DNA of 64,000 bases from CAWAHD01 sp963781785. Lineage in GTDB: Bacteria; Planctomycetota; Planctomycetia; Isosphaerales; Isosphaeraceae. The notes beneath the pieces were generated by a model that saw nothing but the letters and a program-made list of their open reading frames with translations, was not told where the DNA came from and did not search any database. Shown piece by piece: positions 48,501 through 57,778 of this stretch; the first letter of the stretch is position 1; each line of letters opens with the position of its first letter. Location: contig CAWAHD010000002.1 in the NCBI GenBank assembly GCA_963781785.1, forward strand, positions 124,001 through 188,000, given 5' to 3'. The position numbers and the translations under genes were made by a program.

Positions 48501-51468
48501 GCAGGCGGCCACCGCGGGAAGCGTCGCCACCGTCAACCTCGGCTCGTTTGCCGATTCCGCCATCGATCCCGGCAACTCCACCGTCGTCGTCGACTTCGGC
48601 GACGGCTCGCCCACGATGACCGTCTTGAACGTCGCGCCCGGCTCTCTGGGCAGCGTCACCCACACATTCGCCGCGAACGGCACCTACACCGTCACCGTGA
48701 CGGCCACGGATCAGTTCAGCGATGCCAACCTCGGCTCGCTCGTCGTGGTCGTCCCAGCCACGCCGACGGTCAGCGTCAACCCCGTGAACATCACTTACGG
48801 CACCGCGCTTTCCAACACCCAGCTCAGCGGCACCGCCTCTTGGACGGTCGGTGGGAACCCGGTGACGGTCACGGGGACCTTTACCTACACCACCGCCGCG
48901 GGGATCGTCTTGGGCGTCGGCACCGGCCAGACCGAAGCGGTCACCTTCACGCCCGGCGACAGCACTGACTACACCACGGCGTCCACAACGGTAATCGTCA
49001 ACGTCGCCCAGGCCACACCAACGGTCAGCGTCAACCCCGTGAACATCACCTACGGCACCGCGCTTTCCAACAGCCAGCTCACCGGCACCGCCACTTGGAC
49101 CGTCGAGGGGAATCCGGTCACCGTGGCGGGGACCTTTGCCTACACTACCGCCGTGGGGACCGTCTTGGGCGGCGGCACCGGCCAGAGCGAAGCGGTCACG
49201 TTTACGCCCAGCGATAGCACCGACTACACCACGGCCTCGACGACGGTGACCGTCAACGTCGCCCAGGCTGGCACGACCACCGCGCTGGCTTCCTCGATGA
49301 ATCCCACGGTGTACGGCCAGGCGGTCACTTTCACGGCCACCGTCGCCAGCGCTGTGCTATCGGTCGGGCCGCCCACAGGCTCGGTCACGTTTTTCGCCGG
49401 CGCGACGTCGCTCGGCAGTGCGCCGCTCAGCGACGGTGTCGCTTCCCTTGCGGTCACAACTCTTACCGTCGGCTCCGACTCGATCACTGCGGTCTACAGT
49501 GGCGATCCCAACTTCGCCGGGAGCCCCTCGACGGCGCTCAGCCAGACCGTCGAGCAGGATGGTACGACCGCCGCGGTCGTTAGTTCGGCGAATCCCTCGG
49601 TCTTCGGCCAGTCGGTCACCTTCACGGCCACGGTCAGCCCAACGGCGCCGGGCGGTGGTACGCCGACCGGGACAGTCATTTTCATGGATGGCTCGACGGT
49701 GCTGGGCTCGCCAATACTGAGCGGCGGGGTGGCAACCTACACCACGTCGAGCCTGCCAGTTTCAAACGACAAGGTGAAAGTCGTTTACGGCGGCGACAGC
49801 AACTTCACCGGCAGCGTGTCGTCAATCGTCACGCAGACCGTCACCAAGGACACCACGACGACCTCGGTAACGTCGTCGGCGAATCCCTCGGCCTTCGGCC
49901 AATCGGTCACCTTCACGGCCACGGTGGCCGCGGCGGCGCCAGGGAGTGGGACGCCGACGGGGACCGTTACCTTCAAAGACGGCTCGACGATACTGGGACA
50001 TACTGCGCTCACGAGCGGCAGCGCCAGCTTCACCACCGCGAGCCTTGCGGTCGCTATCCATTCGATCGCCATGTCCTACAGCGGCGACGCCAACTTCACC
50101 ACCAGCGCCTCGACGCCCTTGAGCCAGGTCGTCAACCAGGGCGGCACAACGACTTCGCTGGTGTCGGCGACCGATCCATCGATGTTTGGCCAGGCCGTGA
50201 CCTTGACGGCGACCGTCTCGGCCGCCGCGCCCGGCAGCGGCACGCCCGCCGGCAAAGTCACCTTCTACGACGGCTCGACCTCGCTCGGCACGGCGTCGCT
50301 CAGCGCCGGGTCAGCGAGATTCACCGCCAAGGCGCTACCCACCAGCGCCGACTCGATCACGGCGTCGTACGTCGGGAGCGGCCATTTCACGCCGAGTACC
50401 TCGGCGGTCCTCGTCCAGACTGTGAACCAGGCGACGACGACGAGCGCGGTCACCTCGTCAATAAACCCCTCGGTCTACGGCCAGTCGGTCACCTTCACGG
50501 CCATAGTGACGGCCGTGGCGCCCGGAAGCGGGACGCCAACCGGTTCGATCACGTTCCTGGATGGCTCGACGACTCTGGGCACGGTCACGCTCAACGGCCG
50601 CAAGGCGACATTCAAGACGACCGCCCTGGCCATCGGTCCGCAGACAATCACCGTCTCCTACAGCGGCGACGGCAACTTCCTTTCCAGCACCTCCGGGCCC
50701 CTGACACAGACCGTCAACCAGGCGGCCACCACGAGCAGGGTTACCTCGTCGGCAAACCCCTCGGTCTTCGGCGAGTCGGTGACCTTCACGGCCACCGTCA
50801 AGGCGGTGGCGCCGGGGAGCGGAACGCCGACCGGGAGTGTCGCCTTCCTGGACGGTTCGACCGCCCTGGGCACCGAGACGCTCAGTGGCGGCACGGCCAC
50901 TTTGTCGATCTCAACGCTCGCCGCCCTCGCGCACCCGATCACCGTGGTCTACGGCGGCGACACCAACTTCTCGACCAGCACGTCGGGCATCCTGGCCCAG
51001 ACCGTCAAGCAGGCAGCGACGACCAGCTCGGTGAGTTCCTCGGCGAATCCCTCGGTCTCTGACCAGGCCGTGACCTTCACGGCCACAATCGCCCCCTTGT
51101 CGCCCGGCGCTGGCACGCCGACGGGCAGCGTCACCTTCGACGATGGTTCGACGGTGCTCGGGACCGTCACTCTCACCAATGGGACCGCCGGCTTCACCAC
51201 ATCGTCGCTGGCTGGAGGTACGCATTCGATCAAGGCAGTCTACGCGGGCGACGCGAACTTCAAGGTGAGCACCTCGGCGGTGCTAAAACAGGTGGTCAGG
51301 TCACCAAGTAATGCGGTCGTGGAAGTCACGATCGCGCCGAGCCTCGTTGACGAGGCCCTGAGTGCCCTCGGCGACGAGACCGTGACCGACGCGCTCGTGT
51401 CCGACCTGGCCGGTCTGCAAACGTCGGTGACTCGGGCAAAGGGGGCAGCCGCGGCGGCACGTGCGTGA
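45564..51468 (+). CDS. Giant beta-helix / Ig-repeat surface protein with LEDRTLLS export motif (apparent frameshift near 46465)
   Basis: ATG 45564 has a caggagcc site. The N-terminus carries GLEDRTLLSTFTVN, the planctomycete extracellular motif. Residues about 50-970 form a right-handed parallel beta-helix with dozens of NSTISGNxAxxGGG repeats, as in Chlamydia-Pmp/pectate-lyase-like proteins, in two halves each closed by GGPTQTVALLPSSPAINAGD-type caps. A PKD-like domain (VVVDFGDGSPTMTV ... THTFAANGTYTVTVTA), two MBG-like repeats (NPVNITYGTALSN) and seven Ig-like group-3 repeats of about 97 residues follow. The frame changes from 3 to 1 near 46465 within the helix repeats. Total length is about 1968 residues. 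I infer an adhesin-like cell-surface protein; no anchor is seen. Confidence 0.78.
49270..51300. repeat. Seven tandem Ig-like repeats of about 290 bp in the surface protein
   Basis: Units begin near 49270, 49558, 49849, 50139, 50430, 50721 and 51012. Each encodes the pattern S-A-N-P-S-V-x-G-Q-x-V-T-F-T-A-T-V, then GTPTGSVTFLDGSTxLGT and a YxGDxNFxxSTS end. Nucleotide similarity between units is high (shared strings such as tcggtcaccttcacggcca), suggesting expansion by duplication. Confidence 0.85.
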
Positions 51469-51923
51469 TGGCTCGACGAGAAAGGTCAGGATGTGCCGAG
51501 ACCCGGAGTCGGGCCGCTCGCTGCGGGTAGCCACTTACCGGAGCGGCAAGCTCGTGCTCCGGCCTGACGACGACGGCACGGTCAATAACCCTCTTCCGCG
51601 CTCGTGTCTGGAGAAGCTGATCGATGGGTCTGAAGCGATTGAATTGAAATGGAAACCTTTGCTCGCTGACGCGGAGAGCATCGCGGGCCAGGGGACATCC
51701 TGCCTTTTCGGTCAAGCAACCCCAAGAAGTCGGGATGTCCCCTATCGGCCGATCATGTGCCGACCGCAACGAGGCGCTTATTGATGGCGTCTTCAGCCAG
51801 AAACGGTACCACTTTTTCAGCCATGCTGGTACCGGCTGAGCGGTTGTTGGTCGAACCGTTTGGAATGCAGATAGCGGAAGTGATGGGCCGGAGTGTCAGG
51901 TGATGAGGAAGGTGCCAGTCTGA
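51469..51923. other. Non-coding stretch after the surface-protein gene
   Basis: I find no supported gene. An open frame from about 51461 to 51784 has no ribosome binding site and no recognisable family. The stretch holds the inverted repeat at 51691-51742. Confidence 0.35.
51691..51742. repeat. Inverted repeat ggggacatcc ... ggatgtcccc
   Basis: Exact 10-bp arms at 51691-51700 and 51733-51742 enclose about 32 bases. It resembles other short palindromic elements dispersed in this window. It could fold as a hairpin after the surface-protein gene, but no U-tract follows. Confidence 0.55.
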
Positions 51924-52159
51924 TCAAGCTTCTGGTCGATCTGTCACGGACGCAGAGTTGGCGCGGTGAGCGCGATAAGAACGGCCGTGAGTTTCAGAAT
52001 CACCGCACCGTCCACCAGTCTATCGAGAAACGCGGTCGCTAACGGCGGATCGCCGAGGTAATCAGCCCACGCCGCGAATCGATCGCCAAGCTGATCGCCC
52101 GGACAGCTCCGCCGGATCCCGCGGGGCTGCCGAACGTCAGGCCGCGGGAGTCCGGTCAT
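51924..52159 (-). pseudogene. C-terminal remnant of an IS21-family IstB ATPase
   Basis: The minus strand encodes FAAWADYLGDPPLATAFLDR, LVDGAVILKLT and, after a one-base frame change near 51987, GRSYRAHRAN, ending at TGA (51924-51926). This follows the C-terminal pattern of IstB proteins (F-x-x-W-x-x-x-x-G-D-x-x-x-x-T-A-x-L-D-R-L ... G-x-S-Y-R). The Walker motifs and the partner IstA are absent, so it is a dead fragment of an IS21 element. Confidence 0.55.
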
Positions 52160-52229
52160 CGTTGACCGGTGTGCGTTCGGAAAGGGCTCGGCAGGCCTGA
52201 CCAGGAGAGAAGGACAGGAAGCAGCGGAC

Positions 52230-53042
52230 CTATCGAATTGTCTTCAATAGATTCGCAGCGCACGTTGTGTCCTCAGGTAAGAGCGCGGGTTCCGGAACCG
52301 TCTCGGTCTTGTAATCGATCGGTCTGCCGCCTGTAGTCAGGTCATAGGCGGAGCGAAAGGCCGCAGCAAGGTCCAGCGGCAAGTCCGGCCGATCGCCCCA
52401 GAGCGGCAGCCCCACGGCCGGCAGCTCGTCTTGCAAGCGCAACGGATACCCCTCTTCAGTGCGCCCGATGACTGTTTTGCGCGCCACGAACACAAAATAC
52501 GGCGTGGGCGCCAGATCGGAGAAGTGACGCCGCAATGGGTTGTCGCCGCCCCGAAGCAGGTCGATTTCCATGAAATGCGTCAGCGAGGCGAGCATCCTGG
52601 CCCGCTTGGTGTTGTAGGTTCCCGCGTATTTGCCTGCCTTGTTCGCGGGACTGAGCAACTCGACGACAGCCAAAGCGCGTGGCCATTTCTGGTTTTCGCG
52701 CACGACGAGAAAGTGCTGCCGGTGCTGGTGCGCTTCCTCAGGGTCGACGACAACCTCTCGAATCGAACGAGGCACGGCAAGCGTCGCCACGCCACCGATG
52801 TCTCCCGACCAAGTTGACTCGGCTGAAGCGACAGTCAGCACTTCGTCGGCCTCGCCGATTAACACCGTCGCGCCGGAAGGATCTTCCCCGTAAACGCCGC
52901 GTTCCACGTCGATCCAGCAACCCATGCTGGCGGCCCTGGGCAGCGCGAGCTCCGCAAGCTTGTGAATGAACCATCCGTGGAAGATCTCCCAGCGCGGCTG
53001 AGTTTCCAGGTACGGGTCCATTCCGGGAAACGGAGAAGGCAT
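52230..53042 (-). CDS. DUF4058 family protein
   Basis: The 270-residue protein opens with the family hallmark MPSPFPGMDPYLE. It continues with VAVVELLSPANKAGKYAGTY-type core (LAVVELLSPANKAGKYAGTY, residues about 123-142) and HFMEIDLLRGG, which together resemble a PD-(D/E)XK-like E...ELxSPxNK core. It ends with VGLPLWGDRPDLPLDLAAAF. The family is widespread in planctomycetes and cyanobacteria; its function is unknown. It is intact and stands alone in a mobile-DNA zone. Confidence 0.88.
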   Translation of the reverse strand: MPSPFPGMDPYLETQPRWEIFHGWFIHKLAELALPRAASMGCWIDVERGVYGEDPSGATVLIGEADEVLTVASAESTWSGDIGGVATLAVPRSIREVVVDPEEAHQHRQHFLVVRENQKWPRALAVVELLSPANKAGKYAGTYNTKRARMLASLTHFMEIDLLRGGDNPLRRHFSDLAPTPYFVFVARKTVIGRTEEGYPLRLQDELPAVGLPLWGDRPDLPLDLAAAFRSAYDLTTGGRPIDYKTETVPEPALLPEDTTCAANLLKTIR

Positions 53043-53232
53043 CCAGATCGTCCTTCAAACAACGAGCGGTGAAGACCACTGACCAGTCACATTGTAGCAA
53101 ACGAACCGTCGCGCGCGGGAATGAGACCAACGCGATTCCCGTGTGAGCCGGAGCGGCGCAGGGAGTATGAGTATGTAAGGAGGGCTCGAGACAGCCAAGG
53201 TCGACTCCGCGCCAGGTTCGAACCTGCTCCAG

Positions 53233-54370
53233 GGGTCAGATCCGGTTTTCGGTTTTGAGCTGAGGAAGAGCGAAGCGGAGCCGGCGTAGGTCCGTTGAGC
53301 GGGCCTGTCCATCTGACGATCCGAGCGTCAGATTCGTTTGACTTTCAGCAGCTCCTCGCGAATGGCAGCGATGTCCCGACGGAGCTTGCTAGAATCAGAT
53401 AATGCGCGATCGATGCGGCGCGTCAGGTTTCGGACGCTGTCCGGGTGCCCGAGGCCGAACACGGATGCCAGCTCACGCAACGAACAGGTCGTCAGTTGGC
53501 GGGACAGCCAGGCAGCAACGTCCCGGCTGATGGACCCGACGCGACGTTTGCGAAACGTCTGCGGATCGACCCCGTAGTGCGCGGCCACGGCTGACTGAAT
53601 CCTGACCAAATCAAGAGCGGAAAGCCGGCGAGCCGCGGGGACTTGATCGTGGTTCGGGGCTTGGCCGGTCCTGGCCCGGATCTTATCGACGAATTCCATG
53701 CCTCCGAGCAGCCACCCCTGAATCGCGTTCCGAAAGGGATTCTCGGGCGGTGCTGTCAGCCCTCGCTCGACGTAGCGCCGGTACGCCGTCTCAGGATCGC
53801 GGCCGCCTATATCCCCCTGCCAGGCGGCGTACACGAAGTCGTAGGCCACCCAATCGACCCGTTCTCGCCTGGAGGCATAACCCGGGTAGCTTGACCAGCG
53901 CCAATCGCGCGGGTGTGAGACAAGCTGGGTTTTACCCCGCACCGGGTTCAGGTGGATATAGCGGCTCACGCTCCAGAAGTAGGTCTCATCCTCGACCAAC
54001 TGGCTCTTGAACCTACCCTGCAAGAGGTGCCCTGGGCACCGGTGCCGCTTCGCGAACCAGTTGGCGTAGCCCGACGCGAGATACTGCATCCCGGCTGAGA
54101 GGCTAGGTTGCGGGGTGCGGAGGAAAAGGTGGAAGTGGTTGGGCATCAGAACGAAGCTAAACAACTCCCAGCCGAACCGACTCACCGTCAGCGCCAGTCC
54201 ATCCAAAAGGCGCTGGTGGTCTGCCTCGGTGTGGAAGATCCGCTGACGCGCATTGCCCCGGCACATGATATGATAGATGGCGCCAGGGTACTCGACTCTC
54301 AACGGCCTGCTCATACGACGAGATTAACGCCTGGTAACCGTTGCGTAAACCGAAAACCGGATCTGACCCC
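53233..54370 (-). mobile_element. RAYT element bounded by 24-bp perfect inverted repeats
   Basis: The left end, 53233-53256 (ggggtcagatccgg...), and right end, 54347-54370 (...ccggatctgacccc), are exact inverted copies over 24 bases. They enclose one RAYT gene with short flanks. The arms contain ggggtcagatcc, like the sequence beside RAYT genes in many bacteria. I infer a unit in which the enzyme and its recognition sequences travel together. RAYT/IS200-like elements are not expected to have classical terminal inverted repeats, so the arms are best seen as a REP pair. Confidence 0.65.
53328..54314 (-). CDS. Y1 transposase of the RAYT type with C-terminal DnaA-like helix-turn-helix
   Basis: The 328-residue protein begins with the classical MSRPLRVEYPGAIYHIMCRG. 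The H-x-H motif is in FSFVLMPNHFHLFLRT and the catalytic Tyr helix in VSRYIHLNPVRGKTQLVSHP, followed by WRWSSYPGY. The C-terminal 100 residues (SALDLVRIQSAVAAHYGVDP ... TTCSLRELASVFGLGHPDSV) resemble the DNA-binding domain IV of DnaA, as in the long RAYT subgroup. All catalytic residues appear present. It belongs to a different RAYT group from the gene at 42440-43219. Confidence 0.92.
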   Translation of the reverse strand: MSRPLRVEYPGAIYHIMCRGNARQRIFHTEADHQRLLDGLALTVSRFGWELFSFVLMPNHFHLFLRTPQPSLSAGMQYLASGYANWFAKRHRCPGHLLQGRFKSQLVEDETYFWSVSRYIHLNPVRGKTQLVSHPRDWRWSSYPGYASRRERVDWVAYDFVYAAWQGDIGGRDPETAYRRYVERGLTAPPENPFRNAIQGWLLGGMEFVDKIRARTGQAPNHDQVPAARRLSALDLVRIQSAVAAHYGVDPQTFRKRRVGSISRDVAAWLSRQLTTCSLRELASVFGLGHPDSVRNLTRRIDRALSDSSKLRRDIAAIREELLKVKRI

Positions 54371-54498
54371 CTGCACGCGCATTGCCCCGGCACATGATAT
54401 GATAGATGGCGCCAGGGTACTCGACTCTCAACGGCCTGCTCATACGACGAGATTAACGCCTGGTAACCGTTGCGTAAACCGAAAACCGGATCTGACCC
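54246..54498. repeat. 129-bp tandem duplication of the RAYT 5' end and upstream sequence
   Basis: Bases 54246-54374 and 54375-54498 are direct copies (129-bp period; identical over at least 124 bases). Each copy contains the first 23 or so RAYT codons, the upstream region and the ccggatctgaccc end. Only the first copy is attached to the intact gene. The second ends at the IS4 insertion. Confidence 0.93.
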
Positions 54499-56127
54499 GA
54501 ATGGCGCCAGGATAAGGCCTAAATCTTGACTGTACATCAGCTTAAGACGCGAGTTTTTTGAAATAGATGCGCGACCTCCTTGGGTGGTAATTTGGTGGTC
54601 TTCAACCCAAATCCCCACCAATTCACCACGACAAGGAGGTCACGGTGGTTCAGTCTACGTCTCATTCGGCGGGAGGCCAAGCCGACGCGGTTCGGAATCA
54701 ATTTGCCGATCAAACGGGGCTGCCGTTCCTTGACGTTTTGTCCGCTTCCGAGGTCGACGCGACCTGCTGCTCTTGGGGCCACCGCTGGAGGAACCGGATC
54801 TACACTCCGTGGATCACCCTGGGCATGTTCTTGTCGCAGATCGTCTCCTCCGACCAGTCCTGTGGCGACGCGTTAGAGCGCTTCCAGAAGTACCGCAGCG
54901 ATCGCGGGCTGCCCCCTGTGACTGACGACACGGTCAGCTACTGCGAGGCCCGCCAACGGCTGCCGGAAGAGGTGGTCTGGGATCTGGCTCGTCGTTCCGG
55001 CCAATCGATTCATGAGAAGGCCGACGCTGAGTGGCTGTTTCAAGGCCGGCCCGTCAAACTCCTCGACGGCACAACAGTCGTCATGCCGGACACCGAAGCC
55101 AACCAGGCCGAGTACCCGCAGTCGCGAAGCCAAAAGGCCGGGCTCGGGTTGCCGATCGCGCGCCTTCTCGTGGTGATCAGCTTGGCCGTGGGTACGGTGC
55201 TGGAGGCCGTCATGGGAGCGTGCCGGGGCAAACAGGCCAGCGAGCTGGGTCTACTCCGTCAGATCAAGGGCCAGCTCCGACCCGGCGATATCGCCTTGGG
55301 CGACCGGTTTTTCTGCTCTTACTGGGTGATCGCGGACGCACTACTCCGAGGCGTCGATGTTGTCTTCCGGCTGCACCAGAATCGCAAGGCCGACTTCCGC
55401 CGGGGACGTCGGCTAGGCCTGGATGACCATATCGTCACCTGGCCGAAACCCGAGCGTCCCGACTGGATGAGCCACGCCGAGTACGCCGCGATGCCCAAGG
55501 AACTGACTCTTCGCGAGATCCGTGTCCGGATCAAGGATCGCACCAAGCGGACCCGTGTACTGGTGATCGTGACGACCCTGTTGGATGCGACGAAATATCC
55601 AGCAACTGCATTGGGAGATTTGTTCAGGCAAAGATGGCACGCGGAGCTGGATCTGCGATCGCTCAAGACGACGATGCGGATGGAGATGCTTCGGACCAAG
55701 AGCCCGGAGATGGTGCGCAAAGAGGTCGGAATGCATTTATTGGCGTATAACCTGATTCGAGGCGTCATGGCAGAGGCGGCACGCGGTCGCGACGTGCAGC
55801 CGCGCGACCTCAGCTTCAATGGTGCGCGGCAGACCATTCGCGCTTTTGAGGAGACCCATCTGTACGATCCGAGACAGATCGCCGCGGATTTTCCGCGACT
55901 GTTGGACCTGATCATCCAGAAGTGCGTCGGCGGTCGGCCGGACCGATACGAACCTCGCGCGATCAAGCGCCGGCCGAAGCCCTACCGGCTTCTCATGATA
56001 CCGCGTCGGGAAGCCAAGAGGCGGATCGCGCGAGGAGAAATTATATATGAACGCATAAAGAAATAGCATGACAAGAATCGCCGCAAGTCCATGGATGCCA
56101 ACAGTATCGGTTATCCTGGCGCCATTC
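54499..56127 (+). mobile_element. IS4-family insertion sequence, copy 1 (1629 bp)
   Basis: The ends are 17-bp inverted repeats gaatggcgccaggataa (left) and its inverse at the right end; in this copy they match perfectly. The element is flanked by ggatctgaccc at 54488-54498 and 56128-56138, an 11-bp direct repeat within the 10-13 bp range of IS4-family target duplications. Confidence 0.92.
54645..56066 (+). CDS. IS4-family DDE transposase, copy 1
   Basis: The GTG start follows a perfect aaggaggt site. The 473-residue protein carries the DDE triad of the IS4 family: Asp in VKLLDGTTVVMPDT, Asp in IALGDRFFCSYW and Glu in FRQRWHAELDLRSLKTTM (the Y-R-E-K-type region, with R and K present). The protein appears intact. 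It differs from copies 2 and 3 at about a dozen residues, for example Ser8, Cys42 and Leu257 here versus Thr, Arg and Met there. Confidence 0.95.
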   Translation: MVQSTSHSAGGQADAVRNQFADQTGLPFLDVLSASEVDATCCSWGHRWRNRIYTPWITLGMFLSQIVSSDQSCGDALERFQKYRSDRGLPPVTDDTVSYCEARQRLPEEVVWDLARRSGQSIHEKADAEWLFQGRPVKLLDGTTVVMPDTEANQAEYPQSRSQKAGLGLPIARLLVVISLAVGTVLEAVMGACRGKQASELGLLRQIKGQLRPGDIALGDRFFCSYWVIADALLRGVDVVFRLHQNRKADFRRGRRLGLDDHIVTWPKPERPDWMSHAEYAAMPKELTLREIRVRIKDRTKRTRVLVIVTTLLDATKYPATALGDLFRQRWHAELDLRSLKTTMRMEMLRTKSPEMVRKEVGMHLLAYNLIRGVMAEAARGRDVQPRDLSFNGARQTIRAFEETHLYDPRQIAADFPRLLDLIIQKCVGGRPDRYEPRAIKRRPKPYRLLMIPRREAKRRIARGEIIYERIKK

Positions 56128-56138
56128 GGATCTGACCC

Positions 56139-57767
56139 GAATGGCGCCAGGAGAATGCCTAAAGCTCGACTCTACATTGGCTTGAGACCCGGGATTTCTG
56201 AAATAGATGCATGACCCCCTTGGGTGGTAATTTGGTGGCGTTCAACCAAAACCCACACCAATTCACCACGACAAGGAGGTCACGGTGGTTCAGTCTACGT
56301 CTCATACGGCCGGAGGCCAAGCCGACGCGGTCCGGAATCAATTTGCCGATCAATCGGGGCTGCCGTTCCTTGATGTTTTGTCCGCTTCCGAGGTCGACGC
56401 GACCTGCCGCTCTTGGGGCCACCGCTGGAGGAACCGGATCTACACCCCGTGGATCACCCTCGGCATGTTCTTGTCGCAGATCATCTCCGCCGACCAGTCC
56501 TGTGGCGACGCCTTAGAGCGCTTCCAGAAGTACCGCAGCGATCGTGGGCTGCCCCTGGTGACTGACGACACGGTCAGCTACTGCGAGGCCCGCCAACGGC
56601 TGCCAGAAGAGGTGGTCTGGGATTTGGCTCGTCGTTCCGGCCAATCGATTCATGAGAAGGCCGACGCTGAGTGGCTGTTTCGAGGCCGACCTGTCAAACT
56701 CCTCGACGGCACAACAGTCGTCATGCCGGACACCGAAGCCAACCAAGCCGAGTACCCGCAGTCGCGAAGCCAAAAGGCCGGGCTCGGGTTGCCGATCGCG
56801 CGCCTTCTCGTGGTGATCAGCTTGGCCGTGGGTACGGTGCTGGAGGCCGCCATGGGAGCATGCCGGGGCAAACAGGCCAGCGAACTGGGTCTACTCCGTC
56901 AGATCAAGGACCAGCTCCGACCCGGCGATATCGCCTTGGGCGACCGGTTTTTCTGTTCTTACTGGGTGATCGCGGACTCACTACTCCGAGGCGTTGATGT
57001 TGTCTTCCGGCTGCACCAGAATCGCAAGGCCGACTTCCGCCGGGGACGTCGGATGGGCCTGGATGACCATATCGTCACCTGGCCGAAGCCTGAGCGTCCC
57101 GACTGGATGAGCCACGCCGAGTACGCCGCGATGCCCAAGGAACTGACTCTTCGCGAGATCCGTGTCCGGATCAAGGATCGCACCAAGCGGACCCGTGTAC
57201 TGGTGATCGTGACGACCCTGTTGGATGCGACGAAATATCCAGCAACTGCATTGGGAGATTTGTTCAGGCAAAGATGGCACGCGGAGCTGGATCTGCGATC
57301 GCTCAAGACGACGATGCGCATGGAGATGCTTCGGACCAAGAGCCCGGAGATGGTGCGCAAAGAGGTCGGAATGCATTTATTGGCGTATAACCTGATTCGA
57401 GGCGTTATGGCGGAGGCGGCGCGCGGTCGCGACGTGCAGCCGCGCGACCTGAGCTTCAATGGTGCGCGGCAGACCATTCGCGCTTTTGAGGAGACCCATC
57501 TGTACGATCCGAGGCAGATCGCCGCGGATTTTCCGCGACTGTTGGACCTGATCATCCAGAAGCGTGTCGGCGATCGGCCGGACCGATACGAACCTCGCGC
57601 GATCAAGCGCCGGCCGAAGCCCTACCGGCTTCTCATGATACCGCGTCGGGAAGCCAAGCGGCGGATCGCGCGAGGAGAAATTATATATGAACGAATAAAG
57701 AAATAGCAGGACAACAATCGCCGCAAGTCCATGGATGCCAACAGCATCGGTTATCCTGGCGCCATTC
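56139..57767 (+). mobile_element. IS4-family insertion sequence, copy 2 (1629 bp)
   Basis: The boundaries are the same as in copy 1 (left end gaatggcgccaggagaa, one mismatch to the right end). It is followed by a single 11-bp ggatctgaccc at 57768-57778, shared with copy 3. The head-to-tail period is exactly 1640 bp. Confidence 0.92.
56285..57706 (+). CDS. IS4-family DDE transposase, copy 2
   Basis: The 473-residue protein has the same start context and DDE residues as copy 1. Its predicted sequence is identical to copy 3 and differs from copy 1 by about twelve substitutions spread through the protein, including Asp for Gly near 209 and Arg for Cys near 437. No frameshift or stop is present. 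Confidence 0.95.
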   Translation: MVQSTSHTAGGQADAVRNQFADQSGLPFLDVLSASEVDATCRSWGHRWRNRIYTPWITLGMFLSQIISADQSCGDALERFQKYRSDRGLPLVTDDTVSYCEARQRLPEEVVWDLARRSGQSIHEKADAEWLFRGRPVKLLDGTTVVMPDTEANQAEYPQSRSQKAGLGLPIARLLVVISLAVGTVLEAAMGACRGKQASELGLLRQIKDQLRPGDIALGDRFFCSYWVIADSLLRGVDVVFRLHQNRKADFRRGRRMGLDDHIVTWPKPERPDWMSHAEYAAMPKELTLREIRVRIKDRTKRTRVLVIVTTLLDATKYPATALGDLFRQRWHAELDLRSLKTTMRMEMLRTKSPEMVRKEVGMHLLAYNLIRGVMAEAARGRDVQPRDLSFNGARQTIRAFEETHLYDPRQIAADFPRLLDLIIQKRVGDRPDRYEPRAIKRRPKPYRLLMIPRREAKRRIARGEIIYERIKK

Positions 57768-57778
57768 GGATCTGACCC

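Noticed and set aside
51461..51784. Small gene after the surface-protein gene
   Set aside because: There is no ribosome binding site and no recognisable family; it includes the inverted repeat at 51691-51742.
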